47,567 bases of DNA from a virus, in IMG/VR virus record IMGVR_UViG_3300047157_000049, positions 1 through 47,567 of that record. One strand, written 5' to 3'. A program made the position numbers and the translations under genes. Below are positions 36,128-42,446 of this stretch, in pieces (position 1 is the stretch's first letter; each line of letters starts with the position of its first letter). Under the pieces are notes generated by a model that was not told the DNA's origin, ran no database searches, and saw nothing but the letters and a program-made list of their open reading frames with translations.

Positions 36128-36340
36128 CATTCTCCCCCCTCCGCGCTGGTCAGCGCACCGTCCCCCGATTCCGTGTTTTGGAACCTTGTTTCTAATTTAC
36201 TGGCCAGGAACCTTGTTTCAGTTTTACCTGACCGCGCGTCAGGCAGAAGAGCTCCGCTCCGCCGAGGCGTCGCTACGCCAGCGCACTCAGCGCCGACGTG
36301 TCGTCGCTTCGTACTCCACTCGCTGGCGCTCGTGGTTTAA
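36128..36340. repeat. GC-rich hairpin cluster and 13-bp direct repeats
   Basis: This stretch is far richer in G+C than the rest. It has a hairpin GCGCTG-gt-CAGCGC (36143-36156), an exact 13-bp direct repeat (36180-36192, 36207-36219), a hairpin CCTGAC-cgcgc-GTCAGG (36227-36243) and multiple CGC/GCG words up to 36325. No credible protein is encoded on either strand. It could be a terminator zone, a structured RNA, or a recent insertion. Confidence 0.5.
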
Positions 36341-36344
36341 TAAA

Positions 36345-36372
36345 CCAGTAACCAGTAACCAGTAACCAGTAG
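36345..36372. repeat. Four 7-bp tandem repeats (CCAGTAA)
   Basis: CCAGTAA occurs at 36345, 36352, 36359 and, with a last-base change, 36366. A further CCAGTAA is at 36973-36979 and its reverse complement TTACTGG at 36197-36203. Such short direct repeats can be operator sites or replication iterons, or slippage products. Confidence 0.7.
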
Positions 36373-36402
36373 ACATGAACGAACGCAAGCGTTAGTTCAT
36401 GT
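36373..36402. repeat. 30-base near-perfect inverted repeat
   Basis: ACATGAAC-g-AACGC, loop AA, GCGTT-a-GTTCATGT: 13 base pairs with one mismatch, directly after the CCAGTAA repeats. There is no T-run after it on either strand, so it is more likely a protein-binding palindrome or RNA hairpin than a terminator. Confidence 0.6.
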
Positions 36403-36514
36403 AAGTCTTAGGTTAGTGTAATCAATAAAGGTTACACATTATAGGATATAGATATGAGTATACATTAAAAGACAGTAGCGACCAAGGCTTAAGCAGCAGA
36501 TGGAGGCTAATAAG

Positions 36515-36604
36515 ATGCATCAGATAACCCAGGTAGCATTAGCATGGCTAACACTTACTAGAAGTCTTCTAGAAAACATGACTATGTCATCAGAAGAATA
36601 CTAG
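36515..36604 (+). CDS. Possible 29-residue peptide
   Basis: ATG 36515 has GGAGG 8 bases upstream. The frame gives MHQITQVALAWLTLTRSLLE then nine residues ending SEEY. It is helical and amphipathic. It is the only reading frame in the switch region with a good ribosome binding site. Not recognised; could be a small regulator or spurious. Confidence 0.35.
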   Translation: MHQITQVALAWLTLTRSLLENMTMSSEEY

Positions 36605-36713
36605 AGCTAGACGAGGAAGAGTCACAGTCTATCCCAAGACAGATGGAGTTAGATCTACAAGATTGCACTCACCTGCCTGTCTGGAATGTATAGACGGACT
36701 ACTATCATCACAT

Positions 36714-36743
36714 GTGTGGACAACATTCAACGGTTGTTCACAC
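36714..36743. repeat. Inverted repeat with DnaA-box-like arms
   Basis: GTGTGGACAAC, 8 bases, GTTGTTCACAC: 11-base arms with one non-matching pair. Read outward, the arms are TTGTCCACA and TTGTTCACA, each one base from the DnaA consensus TTATNCACA. It lies 11 bases before the TGTTCCA array, the order expected of a replication origin, but binding is untested. Confidence 0.45.
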
Positions 36744-36754
36744 TGTGAGAAATA

Positions 36755-37044
36755 TGTTCCACATGTTCCACGGTCTAATCACCTTGTGGAACATTTATGT
36801 GGAACACAGATTTCGTTATAACAACGCATGTTTACAGATGGTATTGGCACGAATGTTCCAATGTTCCATCAAAAACAGAACTTGCGTAAGACTGACCGTC
36901 GACCGTTGTTCGTTGTTATTGATATTTTATTAACCAAAAACTACTGGAACACATGGAACATTTCCCATTTATCCAGTAACCACGCACCTTCCCAGTGTTC
37001 CACGAGGCCCATTTTACGTGGAACATTGTGGAACACGTGGAACA
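36755..37044. repeat. Array of 12 TGTTCCA heptamers in both orientations
   Basis: Forward copies (TGTTCCA) start at 36755, 36764, 36854, 36862 and 36996. Reverse copies (TGGAACA) start at 36787, 36800, 36945, 36954, 37019, 37029 and 37038. The order is FF RR FF RR F RRR, and most pairs are 8-10 bp apart, about one helical turn. Chance would give far less than one copy in 290 bp. No full TGTTCCACGTGGAACA palindrome is present although half-sites extended to TGTTCCACG or CGTGGAACA occur. The array ends 70 bp before the first early gene, so it is an origin, operator or partition-type site. Confidence 0.85.
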
Positions 37045-37113
37045 TTTAGCAACGCACACCGAACGGTGTCCGTTGATCGTTTTTTATTTGTATTATTAAT
37101 TTAGGAGAAACTT

Positions 37114-37476
37114 ATGACTTTTTACATTACAACACAATATCTTGAGAACTATGGAGCTCATAGAGATAACACTACTGGCAAATTTGCTGACGACCAAGCA
37201 CATTGGAAGTTTAAATTTGGAGACACTTATGCTGTCACTGGTTTAGATCGCATTCAAGACGCAGTTGCTTTTGTATGCGCTTTAACCATAGAAAATGGTT
37301 TAGGTATTAAAGAGTTTCCAACATCTTGGAAAACTTATCAGGAGCATCAAGAGTATCTTGCTTCTCTAACACCTGACTATGCAGAGTTTATAGAGGCTTC
37401 GATTTGGCATGTTAATCCCAGATCACCATCTCTAAGGTATAGAGATGAAGAGAATTACATGAAAGCTTGTATTTAA
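37114..37476 (+). CDS. Early hypothetical protein (120 aa)
   Basis: The 120-residue protein starts MTFYITTQYLENYGAHRDNT after AGGAG. It is a mixed alpha/beta protein with several aromatic residues, DAVAFVCALTIENGLGIKEF and SIWHVNPRSP. It has no signal peptide or membrane segment. It is the first gene of the early arm, 70 bp after the TGTTCCA array, and is followed by a strong terminator, so it is a one-gene unit, likely made immediately after infection. I do not recognise it; a host-takeover function is inference from position. Confidence 0.7.
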   Translation: MTFYITTQYLENYGAHRDNTTGKFADDQAHWKFKFGDTYAVTGLDRIQDAVAFVCALTIENGLGIKEFPTSWKTYQEHQEYLASLTPDYAEFIEASIWHVNPRSPSLRYRDEENYMKACI

Positions 37477-37515
37477 ACAGATAACACCATAAACGGTGTT
37501 ATCTGTAGGTTTTTT
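37477..37515 (+). terminator. Intrinsic terminator after the first early gene
   Basis: ACAGATAACACC, 6-base loop, GGTGTTATCTGT is a perfect 12-bp stem (37477-37488 with 37495-37506), followed by AGG and a six-T run. It lies next to the stop codon of the 120-residue gene. Confidence 0.9.
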
Positions 37516-37568
37516 ATTATTGTATTCAATTCCGAATGCAATACATTGCTCATCGAGCAGGATATATC

Positions 37569-37778
37569 ATGGATAACTTAAAGTTATTTCTTCTTGGTTC
37601 AGTATTCACTGGCTCTATTATCTACACGCGCAATTATATACAAACTATATTTGCAGGCGAGTGGATTTCACCAGCCTATGCACTTAGCGCATGCGTAACA
37701 TCAGCTCTAATGCTTGGCTCAATCATCATGTTCTTACTTATAGCAAAGAAAGAGCGTGAAGAAACATGGAGGGACTAA
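37569..37778 (+). CDS. Two-pass membrane protein (69 aa)
   Basis: The start at ATG 37569 is chosen for AGGA 8 bases upstream. It encodes 69 residues with two hydrophobic segments: LKLFLLGSVFTGSIIYT (near residues 4-20) and YALSACVTSALMLGSIIMFL (35-56), and a charged end KKEREETWRD. It may be an inner-membrane protein made early, such as a superinfection exclusion factor; that is a guess. It is coupled to the next tiny gene by TAATG. Confidence 0.65.
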   Translation: MDNLKLFLLGSVFTGSIIYTRNYIQTIFAGEWISPAYALSACVTSALMLGSIIMFLLIAKKEREETWRD

Positions 37779-37831
37779 TGACTAGAAGAGAATTCTTAAA
37801 GATTTTATTTGGTTTATCAACCAGCGCCTAA
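37778..37831 (+). CDS. 17-residue peptide with RREFLK start
   Basis: The TAATG at 37776-37780 ends the membrane protein gene and starts MTRREFLKILFGLSTSA. The T-R-R-E-F-L-K followed by a hydrophobic stretch looks like the start of a twin-arginine signal peptide, but translation stops at residue 17 within a hairpin. It could be a leader peptide acting through the hairpin, or the remnant of a longer exported protein. Confidence 0.4.
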   Translation: MTRREFLKILFGLSTSA

Positions 37832-37850
37832 CGGCGTTGGTTGTAGGTTT
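37818..37850 (+). terminator. Hairpin terminator/attenuator
   Basis: CAACCAGCGCC, TAAC loop, GGCGTTGGTTG (one G-U pair) is followed by TAGGTTTT. The stem overlaps the last codons of the 17-residue peptide, so ribosomes reading the peptide would cover it, a layout known in attenuation. The T-run is weak (four). Confidence 0.6.
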
Positions 37851-37892
37851 TGGAATTGTATTATTAATAACTATACCAAGGAGGTATACATC

Positions 37893-38126
37893 ATGGCTAA
37901 ATCATTTATAGCTAAAGTGAGCAGAGGCACTTTCAAAAACTCTGAAGGTGAAGAGAAAACTAACTTCGTAGAGATTGGAAGAGCAGTAGCTCATGCCAAC
38001 GGCAACGGATTGGATTTCTATCCTAACTTTGCACCTATGGTGGTTAATGGTTCATTTGAAAAAATTAGTTTTTTCCCAATCGAGCCTAAACAACAACCAA
38101 TGGGTGGAGATTCGGCTTCAGCTTAA
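37893..38126 (+). CDS. Early hypothetical protein (77 aa)
   Basis: ATG 37893 follows a strong AAGGAGG. The 77-residue protein starts MAKSFIAKVSRGTFKNSEGE and has NFVEIGRAVAHANGNGLDFY, then NGSFEKISFFPIEPK. It is beta-rich with a pattern of alternating residues, similar to small OB-like or DUF736-like phage proteins that I recall from memory (VSRGTF.NSEGEEKT). No catalytic motif. The function is unknown. A structured intergenic RNA candidate follows. Confidence 0.7.
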   Translation: MAKSFIAKVSRGTFKNSEGEEKTNFVEIGRAVAHANGNGLDFYPNFAPMVVNGSFEKISFFPIEPKQQPMGGDSASA

Positions 38127-38329
38127 CGAACCCCGCCAGTGGTTTATTACTCAAACTGGCGACACTTCATCCCTAACTTATACCTTTCGGGGTTAGGTCG
38201 AAGTAAAAAGAGCAGAAAGGACTAGTTGGTAGATCTACGGAGAAGAACTGCACACGGCACTTGGTAAACAAACGCGCAAGTGCCACTGATTTCAACCGAT
38301 GATAACAGCGAAAGCGGGAGGACATACAC
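38127..38329 (+). ncRNA. Structured intergenic RNA candidate
   Basis: These 203 bases encode no protein but have several strong hairpins: CGCCAGT/ACTGGCG (38134-38140 with 38155-38161), ACTTC...CCTAAC/GTTAGG...GAAGT (38164-38204), and GGCACTTG/CAAGTGCC (38256-38263 with 38277-38284). AACCCC at 38129-38134 can also pair with GGGGTT at 38189-38194, which would compete with the second hairpin, a switch-like arrangement. A ribosome binding site (GGGAGGA) and the next gene follow. It may be a cis-regulatory leader or a small RNA. No Rfam class is assigned. Confidence 0.4.
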
Positions 38330-38557
38330 ATGTTCAATTCATCAATACAATTTCTTGGAAACATATCCGAGAAAACAGTAAATTTAGTTAAACCAATAAC
38401 TAAATCAGTAAAAGGTATACCTAGTGCATTTGCAATTGGTTATACCCAAAGCAAAATCAACAGACATGCTAAAAAAGCTTTTAAAGCTCAGCAAGCTGAT
38501 GTTGAAGTGGCTAATGAATATCAAAGACCAAAGCAAATGGAAATTGATTTCAGTTAA
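38330..38557 (+). CDS. Early hypothetical protein (75 aa)
   Basis: The 75-residue protein starts MFNSSIQFLGNISEKTVNLV after GGGAGGA. It is basic and helical (SKINRHAKKAFKAQQADVEV) with an acidic end QMEIDFS. The middle segment SAFAIGYTQSK is mildly hydrophobic. The gene is preceded by the structured RNA and followed by two hairpins, so it is a separate unit. Not recognised. Confidence 0.65.
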   Translation: MFNSSIQFLGNISEKTVNLVKPITKSVKGIPSAFAIGYTQSKINRHAKKAFKAQQADVEVANEYQRPKQMEIDFS

Positions 38558-38563
38558 AACCAT

Positions 38564-38581
38564 TGGGGGCTTCGTCCCCCA
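38564..38581 (+). terminator. TTCG-loop hairpin
   Basis: TGGGGG-cttcgt-CCCCCA is a very stable stem with a TTCG loop 7 bases after the stop of the 75-residue gene. There is no T-run, so it may protect the 3' end of the mRNA or act as a factor-dependent terminator rather than an intrinsic one. Confidence 0.6.
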
Positions 38582-38616
38582 TACGGGCAAGCTGTGCGTG
38601 CCTTTTGTGCCGAAAC

Positions 38617-38652
38617 CGCAACCGTCGCTTACAGCGCCGGTTGTGTGTTTTT
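38617..38652 (+). terminator. Intrinsic terminator-like hairpin
   Basis: CGCAACCG with an inner CGC...GCG pair and CGGTTGTG (38617-38624 with 38638-38645), then TGTTTTTG. It fits an intrinsic terminator in the 170-base gap between the 75- and 46-residue genes. Confidence 0.65.
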
Positions 38653-38727
38653 GTGTGAGTAATTGTATATAAGCGAGTTGTTGCTTGTGTATTAAAGTAA
38701 TTGGTTTTTATATTATAGGAGATATAT

Positions 38728-38868
38728 ATGCCAGAACATGTAATCGACGAAGACATTCGTCAACAAGCGGTAGGCTACATGCACATACCTGAAGAAAAGT
38801 ATTCAGATATAAAGCGAGTAGTTACTAATAGAAATGAAACTCAAAACACTATAGGAGGTGCTAAATGA
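38728..38868 (+). CDS. Small early hypothetical protein (46 aa)
   Basis: ATG 38728 has AGGAG 8-9 bases upstream. The product starts MPEHVIDEDIRQQAVGYMHI and ends NTIGGAK. It is acidic and helical. The stop overlaps the next gene's start (ATGA), so it is translationally coupled to the 265-residue protein. Not recognised; in other phages such short genes ahead of a large partner are common. Confidence 0.65.
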   Translation: MPEHVIDEDIRQQAVGYMHIPEEKYSDIKRVVTNRNETQNTIGGAK

Positions 38869-39662
38869 GTAAAAAGAAAAGCAGTAATGCTACATTTGTA
38901 GATCCATCAGACTTCGTACAAGAAGTTGACATGGCAAACGGTGAGACTGGTGAATTAGTCAACGGTCAACACACACCAGAAAATGCTTGGAGACCAGATA
39001 CCAATGGTGATCCAGTAGGTTCTGAGCAACGAGCAGAACAAGATCCTGTTCAACTTCCAAACCATTACTACGACAAGTATGGTTTAGATGGCGAAGGCAA
39101 ACCAATCTTTCAGGCTTTCAGAGTCAAAGAGATTATGAAAGTCTTTGCAGACAAAAAGTTATCTCCAGTTGCTTTTGCTACTGACGATGACAAAACTGCA
39201 TCTAAGTTGCAAGAAAAATACAACTTGGAGTTGGAGTTGGTTGTTTCAGGTATCAAGCCTTTACTTGATATTGATGCACCAACTACTGGTTACAATTATC
39301 TTACATTGGCAACCAGAACCTGGGCTGAGTTTGTAAGTATCGCTTACGAGTACAATGAGTCCATGCAACGCGTGAATCCTAAAGATGAGCTACCAACATG
39401 GCTCATTGAGCGCGAAGCAAAAATGTGGGCGCTTGGTCGCAAAGCAAGACTGATCAGAGATGCTATCAAAAGCATTGACAATCTGTTTGGCATTGGCGAC
39501 TTGGGAGTTCAAGCTATGCGAGTACAGACTGAGGTCGAAAGACGCCAGCAACGCATGGCAGAATGGAATTACAACAATTTGGCTGACGCATCAGTCAAGG
39601 TTGCTTCCGAACTCAATGGCGCTACATTGGAACACGCAAAGCAAGTATTCGCTAACGCTTAA
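38865..39662 (+). CDS. Early hypothetical protein (265 aa)
   Basis: The 265-residue protein starts MSKKKSSNATFVDPSDFVQE, with TATAGGAGGT upstream. Residues 1-65 are polar and probably flexible, 65-150 mixed (IFQAFRVKEIMKVFADKKLS, PLLDIDAPTTGYNYLTL), and 150-265 long helices (WLIEREAKMWALGRKARLIR, VERRQQRMAEWNYNNLAD). There is no transmembrane segment or known catalytic motif. Codon use is like neighbours. It may be a DNA- or protein-binding early factor. It ends just before two hairpin terminators. Confidence 0.7.
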   Translation: MSKKKSSNATFVDPSDFVQEVDMANGETGELVNGQHTPENAWRPDTNGDPVGSEQRAEQDPVQLPNHYYDKYGLDGEGKPIFQAFRVKEIMKVFADKKLSPVAFATDDDKTASKLQEKYNLELELVVSGIKPLLDIDAPTTGYNYLTLATRTWAEFVSIAYEYNESMQRVNPKDELPTWLIEREAKMWALGRKARLIRDAIKSIDNLFGIGDLGVQAMRVQTEVERRQQRMAEWNYNNLADASVKVASELNGATLEHAKQVFANA

Positions 39663-39672
39663 GTGTTAATGG

Positions 39673-39700
39673 GGTAGAGGTTCTTGTTAATTCCTCTACC
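39673..39700 (+). terminator. Hairpin after the 265-aa gene
   Basis: GGTAGAGG, 12-base loop, CCTCTACC: a perfect 8-bp stem starting 11 bases after the stop codon. No T-run follows; together with the next hairpin it may end transcription. Confidence 0.6.
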
Positions 39701-39752
39701 GCCCGTCGTCCGTGGAACGTTATCCATGGAAGGTTGCTGACCTAACAGCCAC

Positions 39753-39779
39753 GCAGGGATGAAAAGCCCTGCACTTTTT
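39753..39779 (+). terminator. Intrinsic terminator
   Basis: GCAGGG, 8-base loop, CCCTGC (39753-39758 with 39767-39772), followed by AC and a five-T run (ACTTTTTA). It separates the 265-residue gene from the next group, which starts 20 bases later. Confidence 0.75.
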
Positions 39780-39799
39780 ACACTATAGGAGGTGTGCTA

Positions 39800-40204
39800 A
39801 TGAATAAAACAGACTACGTATATTTAATCGACCCTTTCAAGAAGGATATAACGCTAGTTCATTTGCCTACTGGCAAGTTAGAACTAGAAACTATTTATGA
39901 TCTTGTGCAGTGTGCCACTATCGATATGTATGGCTTGACACACGACACCGATTTAATTATCGATGACGAAGGGTTGTTTGTAGAGGACCAGAAGTTCTTT
40001 GTTATAGAAGACAAAGTATTTGCAGGCCGAGCGTTGATCGTTGGCGCAGCCAATGAAGACGGACACTCAACTACCCCAACATACCCAATGGATTTCCTGC
40101 CAGTGGTTTACACTAGCGAGCATCCTGAAGTGGGTGTTACTGAATTTACAGTAACATCATGGGAAACAGGCGAATCACCTGTTGATGTACAATTAATGGA
40201 GTAA
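39800..40204 (+). CDS. Early hypothetical protein (134 aa)
   Basis: ATG 39800 is chosen because AGGAGG lies 7 bases upstream; GTG 39794 is too close to that site. The protein has 134 acidic residues starting MNKTDYVYLIDPFKKDITLV, with KLELETIYDLVQCATIDMYG and EDGHSTTPTYPMDFLPVV. The mixed alpha/beta pattern with many Asp/Glu is typical of small phage proteins that bind DNA-binding proteins; this is only an inference. Followed 3 bases later by the next gene. Confidence 0.7.
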   Translation: MNKTDYVYLIDPFKKDITLVHLPTGKLELETIYDLVQCATIDMYGLTHDTDLIIDDEGLFVEDQKFFVIEDKVFAGRALIVGAANEDGHSTTPTYPMDFLPVVYTSEHPEVGVTEFTVTSWETGESPVDVQLME

Positions 40205-40207
40205 CTT

Positions 40208-40414
40208 ATGAAAATACTAAAAAATATACCAGTCCCACCTAAACAACAGTTTAAGCCTTTGCTTAAAATGGAGATAGGAGACTGTGTTGAATTTACAAAC
40301 GAAACAAAATGGAAATCAGCCCACGGTTATTTATATATGCAAAGTAATTTTAAACTTAGAAAAAGAACAATATCTAAAGAACCTTTTTTAGGTAGACTTT
40401 GGAGAGTGGAGTAA
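40208..40414 (+). CDS. Small basic early protein (68 aa)
   Basis: The 68-residue protein starts MKILKNIPVPPKQQFKPLLK. It has KMEIGDCVEFTNETKWKSAH, a strand-rich middle, and NFKLRKRTISKEPFLGRLWR at the end, which reads like a small winged or DNA-binding domain (K.R......LWR). The preceding and following junctions share the same element GGAGTAACTTATG. The function is unknown. Confidence 0.65.
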   Translation: MKILKNIPVPPKQQFKPLLKMEIGDCVEFTNETKWKSAHGYLYMQSNFKLRKRTISKEPFLGRLWRVE

Positions 40415-40417
40415 CTT

Positions 40418-40588
40418 ATGACACAACATACCAAGAAGCTTGAACAACGAAAAAAGGAAATTCAACAAGAAAAAGATAACAACACAATAGTCCAGTGGGA
40501 ATACCAAAAAGGCGCAGGGTTACACTTTAGAAAAGTAACCTATGCCAGTGGCAGAGTTGTTACCTTTGATTTAGAGAACAAAAAGTAA
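40418..40588 (+). CDS. Small early protein (56 aa)
   Basis: The 56-residue protein starts MTQHTKKLEQRKKEIQQEKD, a charged coiled-coil-like helix, and continues GAGLHFRKVTYASGRVVTFD. It follows the 68-residue gene by 3 bases and uses the same GGAGTAACTT leader. It was identified by reading the frame directly. Not recognised. Confidence 0.6.
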   Translation: MTQHTKKLEQRKKEIQQEKDNNTIVQWEYQKGAGLHFRKVTYASGRVVTFDLENKK

Positions 40589-40882
40589 TTGACCGGGCGG
40601 TCGCAAGAGCTCACAAACTAGAACAAACATTGCTGCGATTCTATATTAAGTCTCTGATATTACTTTTTTAGGCAAAGGGTTATTTATTCCCCTTCATAAT
40701 ATCTTTGAAGTGCAGGTATTGCCAAAAGCACTTCACTATACAAAATTCCTCGCGGGATAGGGGGTTACACCAAAATAGGAATGACTAGCGTGTGTAATCA
40801 AATAGTCTAGCTGGTTAGCTAAGCAATCAATGGCCAGAATGCACATTGTTCCCCCGCTTTTTAACACACAGGAGGTGTGCTT
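40589..40882 (+). other. Intergenic region with hairpins
   Basis: There is no credible gene in 294 bases. It has GACC-gggc-GGTC (40591-40602), GAAGTGC/GCACTTC (40706-40712 with 40727-40733, 14-base loop) and a C-run with TTTTT before the next ribosome binding site (AGGAGG at 40870). It may contain a terminator and a promoter for the MoxR group. No -10/-35 pair is convincing. Confidence 0.4.
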
Positions 40883-41206
40883 ATGGAACTACAAAATATA
40901 CACATACAAGTATCTATTGATGGCGACGAAGTCGCATGCAAAGAAGAAGACTTTGGTGTGCTTTCTAAAGTTACAACTTATTGTTTAGCTTGGAAAAATG
41001 AAATACTTGAAGAAGAAGATCTTGAAGCCCAGCTTGTAAATGTCATACGTACTTACAGAGAACACAACAACTTAGATCATTCTCATCCAGTAGAAGTTGG
41101 TGTTTGGTTTACAACACCACAACCAGATGCTGTAGAAATACAGTGGGAACCATTGTTAAACACACAACCTGATTTACGAGTCATACAAGGAGGTAAAGAT
41201 GACTGA
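40883..41206 (+). CDS. Early hypothetical protein (107 aa)
   Basis: ATG 40883 is preferred to GTG 40877 because AGGAGG lies 7 bases upstream. The 107-residue acidic protein starts MELQNIHIQVSIDGDEVACK, with TTYCLAWKNEILEEEDLEAQ and PVEVGVWFTTPQPDAVEIQW. It is probably a compact alpha/beta fold. It begins the run of genes that includes the MoxR ATPase and the metallopeptidase and shares the GGAGGTGTGCTTATG leader with the gene at 39800. Not recognised. Confidence 0.7.
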   Translation: MELQNIHIQVSIDGDEVACKEEDFGVLSKVTTYCLAWKNEILEEEDLEAQLVNVIRTYREHNNLDHSHPVEVGVWFTTPQPDAVEIQWEPLLNTQPDLRVIQGGKDD

Positions 41207-41387
41207 ACAAATTAAATGGCGTGCTACTTTAAACTACGAAAATCAACAAATAACTGTAGAGTTTCAAGCACCACGCTATGACAAAAACATAAACTACTCA
41301 CACCTAGCGCGAGTAGTATTTGTACGCATGCTTAGAGACTATGCATCGCCTTTAAAAATAACCAATGTTGAGCCTGTTGAAAGATAG
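41199..41387 (+). CDS. Small early hypothetical protein (62 aa)
   Basis: The 62-residue protein starts MTEQIKWRATLNYENQQITV and has YSHLARVVFVRMLRDYASPL. It has two strands followed by a helix. AAGGAGG precedes the ATG, which overlaps the upstream gene by 8 bases. It ends 26 bases before the MoxR gene. Unknown function. Confidence 0.65.
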   Translation: MTEQIKWRATLNYENQQITVEFQAPRYDKNINYSHLARVVFVRMLRDYASPLKITNVEPVER

Positions 41388-41413
41388 GCTTACTCAAATC
41401 TATAGGAGGATTT

Positions 41414-42437
41414 ATGAACAACATTAACCCAAACGATCTCAAATCAGAGATTAAAGATAACATCCGTACAGGACTTAACACCATGATATGGGGTGGGCCA
41501 GGTATCGGTAAGTCAGACATACCACAACAAGTGGCTGATGACTTAGATATACCATTGCTTGACTTTCGTGCCAACTTATTCGACCCAGTCGATGTGCGTG
41601 GCATACCTCACATCATGCAAGAACAAGAAACAGGGAAGCGTTTTACACGTTGGGCAGTGCCTGATGTGTTTCCTATTGCATCACGTGATGGCGAAACGGG
41701 AATTCTCTTCATCGACGAATTGCCAACTGCACCACCAGCTACGCAGAACGCTTTCCTGCAACTCTTGTTAACTCGACAAATTGGCGACTATGAAATGCCA
41801 GTTGGCTGGTCAATCGTTGCCGCAGGTAACAGACTGACTGACTCAGCTGCTGTCTTTCAAATGCCAACACCAGTACGTAATCGTTTATTGCATTACGAAC
41901 TTGAAGCAAGCATCGATGACTGGGTTGAGTGGGCTTTCAAAAACGGTATCAACTCAGAAGTTATTGGCTTCTTGCGTTACAGACCTGGCTTACTTAACAG
42001 TTTCAAAGCTGACGAGTATGCATTCCCAACACCACGTTCGTGGGCATTCGTTGACAAAAAAGCTATCCAATCGACCGTCGACCGCCAACGACGATACATT
42101 GTTCTTTGGTGTCGCAGCGACAGTCGGCGACGGCCCAGCTGGCGAGTTTGTTGCTTACAAACAAATAGCTGACAAGCTACAAGATGTCGACGAACTTATC
42201 AAAGACCCTGGTAAATACAAGAAAGATGACAACCCAGCTGTCTTGTATGCACTTTCAACATCTATCGCCACCCGAGCGAGTGATGACACTCTCGAAAATA
42301 TTATCAAAGTATGCAACAAACTCCCATCAGAGTTTCAAGTAATACTAATGAAAGGTATTTTTGCAATCAACAAAGACTTTATCAAGAATCAGTTTTGTAC
42401 TAAATGGATTCAAGATAATCACGGCTTATTATCATAG
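41414..42437 (+). CDS. MoxR-type AAA+ ATPase; one frameshift
   Basis: The raw frame breaks after residue 216 because of one extra A in the six-A run 42056-42061. Removing it gives 340 residues ending at 42437. Walker A is GPGIGKS (residues 28-34), Walker B ILFIDEL (97-103) and sensor 1 IVAAGNR, followed by PTPVRNRLLHYEL, the MoxR arrangement. After the break the C-terminal domain continues with FFGVAATVGDGPAGEF and YALSTSIATRASDD. MoxR ATPases remodel proteins together with von Willebrand A-like partners, and the DUF2201-type protein 1.4 kb downstream is the likely partner. GGAGG precedes ATG 41414. Confidence 0.85.
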
Positions 42438-42446
42438 GAGGTAAAC

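Larger units (their letters stand above)
36077..37113. other. Switch region between late and early arms
   Basis: About 1 kb without a clear large gene separates divergent gene sets. From left to right it holds an extended -10-like site facing left, GC-rich hairpins (36128-36340), a 13-bp direct repeat (GGAACCTTGTTTC at 36180-36192 and 36207-36219), 7-bp tandem repeats, a 30-base hairpin, one possible 29-codon gene, an inverted repeat with DnaA-box-like arms, and the TGTTCCA array. It probably contains the control region for both arms and perhaps the replication origin. Confidence 0.6.

Noticed and set aside
36345-36372. Possible CRISPR-like repeats
   Set aside because: Units are 7 bp, directly tandem and without spacers.
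36755-37044. True parS site
   Set aside because: No complete TGTTCCACGTGGAACA palindrome is present; only half-sites in mixed orientation, so no ParB site is claimed.
36712-37049. Two plus-strand open frames of 73 codons over the heptamer array
   Set aside because: They lack ribosome binding sites and their residues come from the repeated TGTTCCA words.
38127-38329. Downstream-peptide or glutamine riboswitch, or a tRNA
   Set aside because: Some words (TTCATCC, GAAGT, AAGGAC) recall the former but the order and stems do not fit well; no T-loop or anticodon arm is visible.
42050-42065. Programmed frameshift in the MoxR gene
   Set aside because: The needed shift is +1 at an A6 run, not the -1 expected from an A-AAA-AAG slippery site; an extra A from sequencing is simpler.
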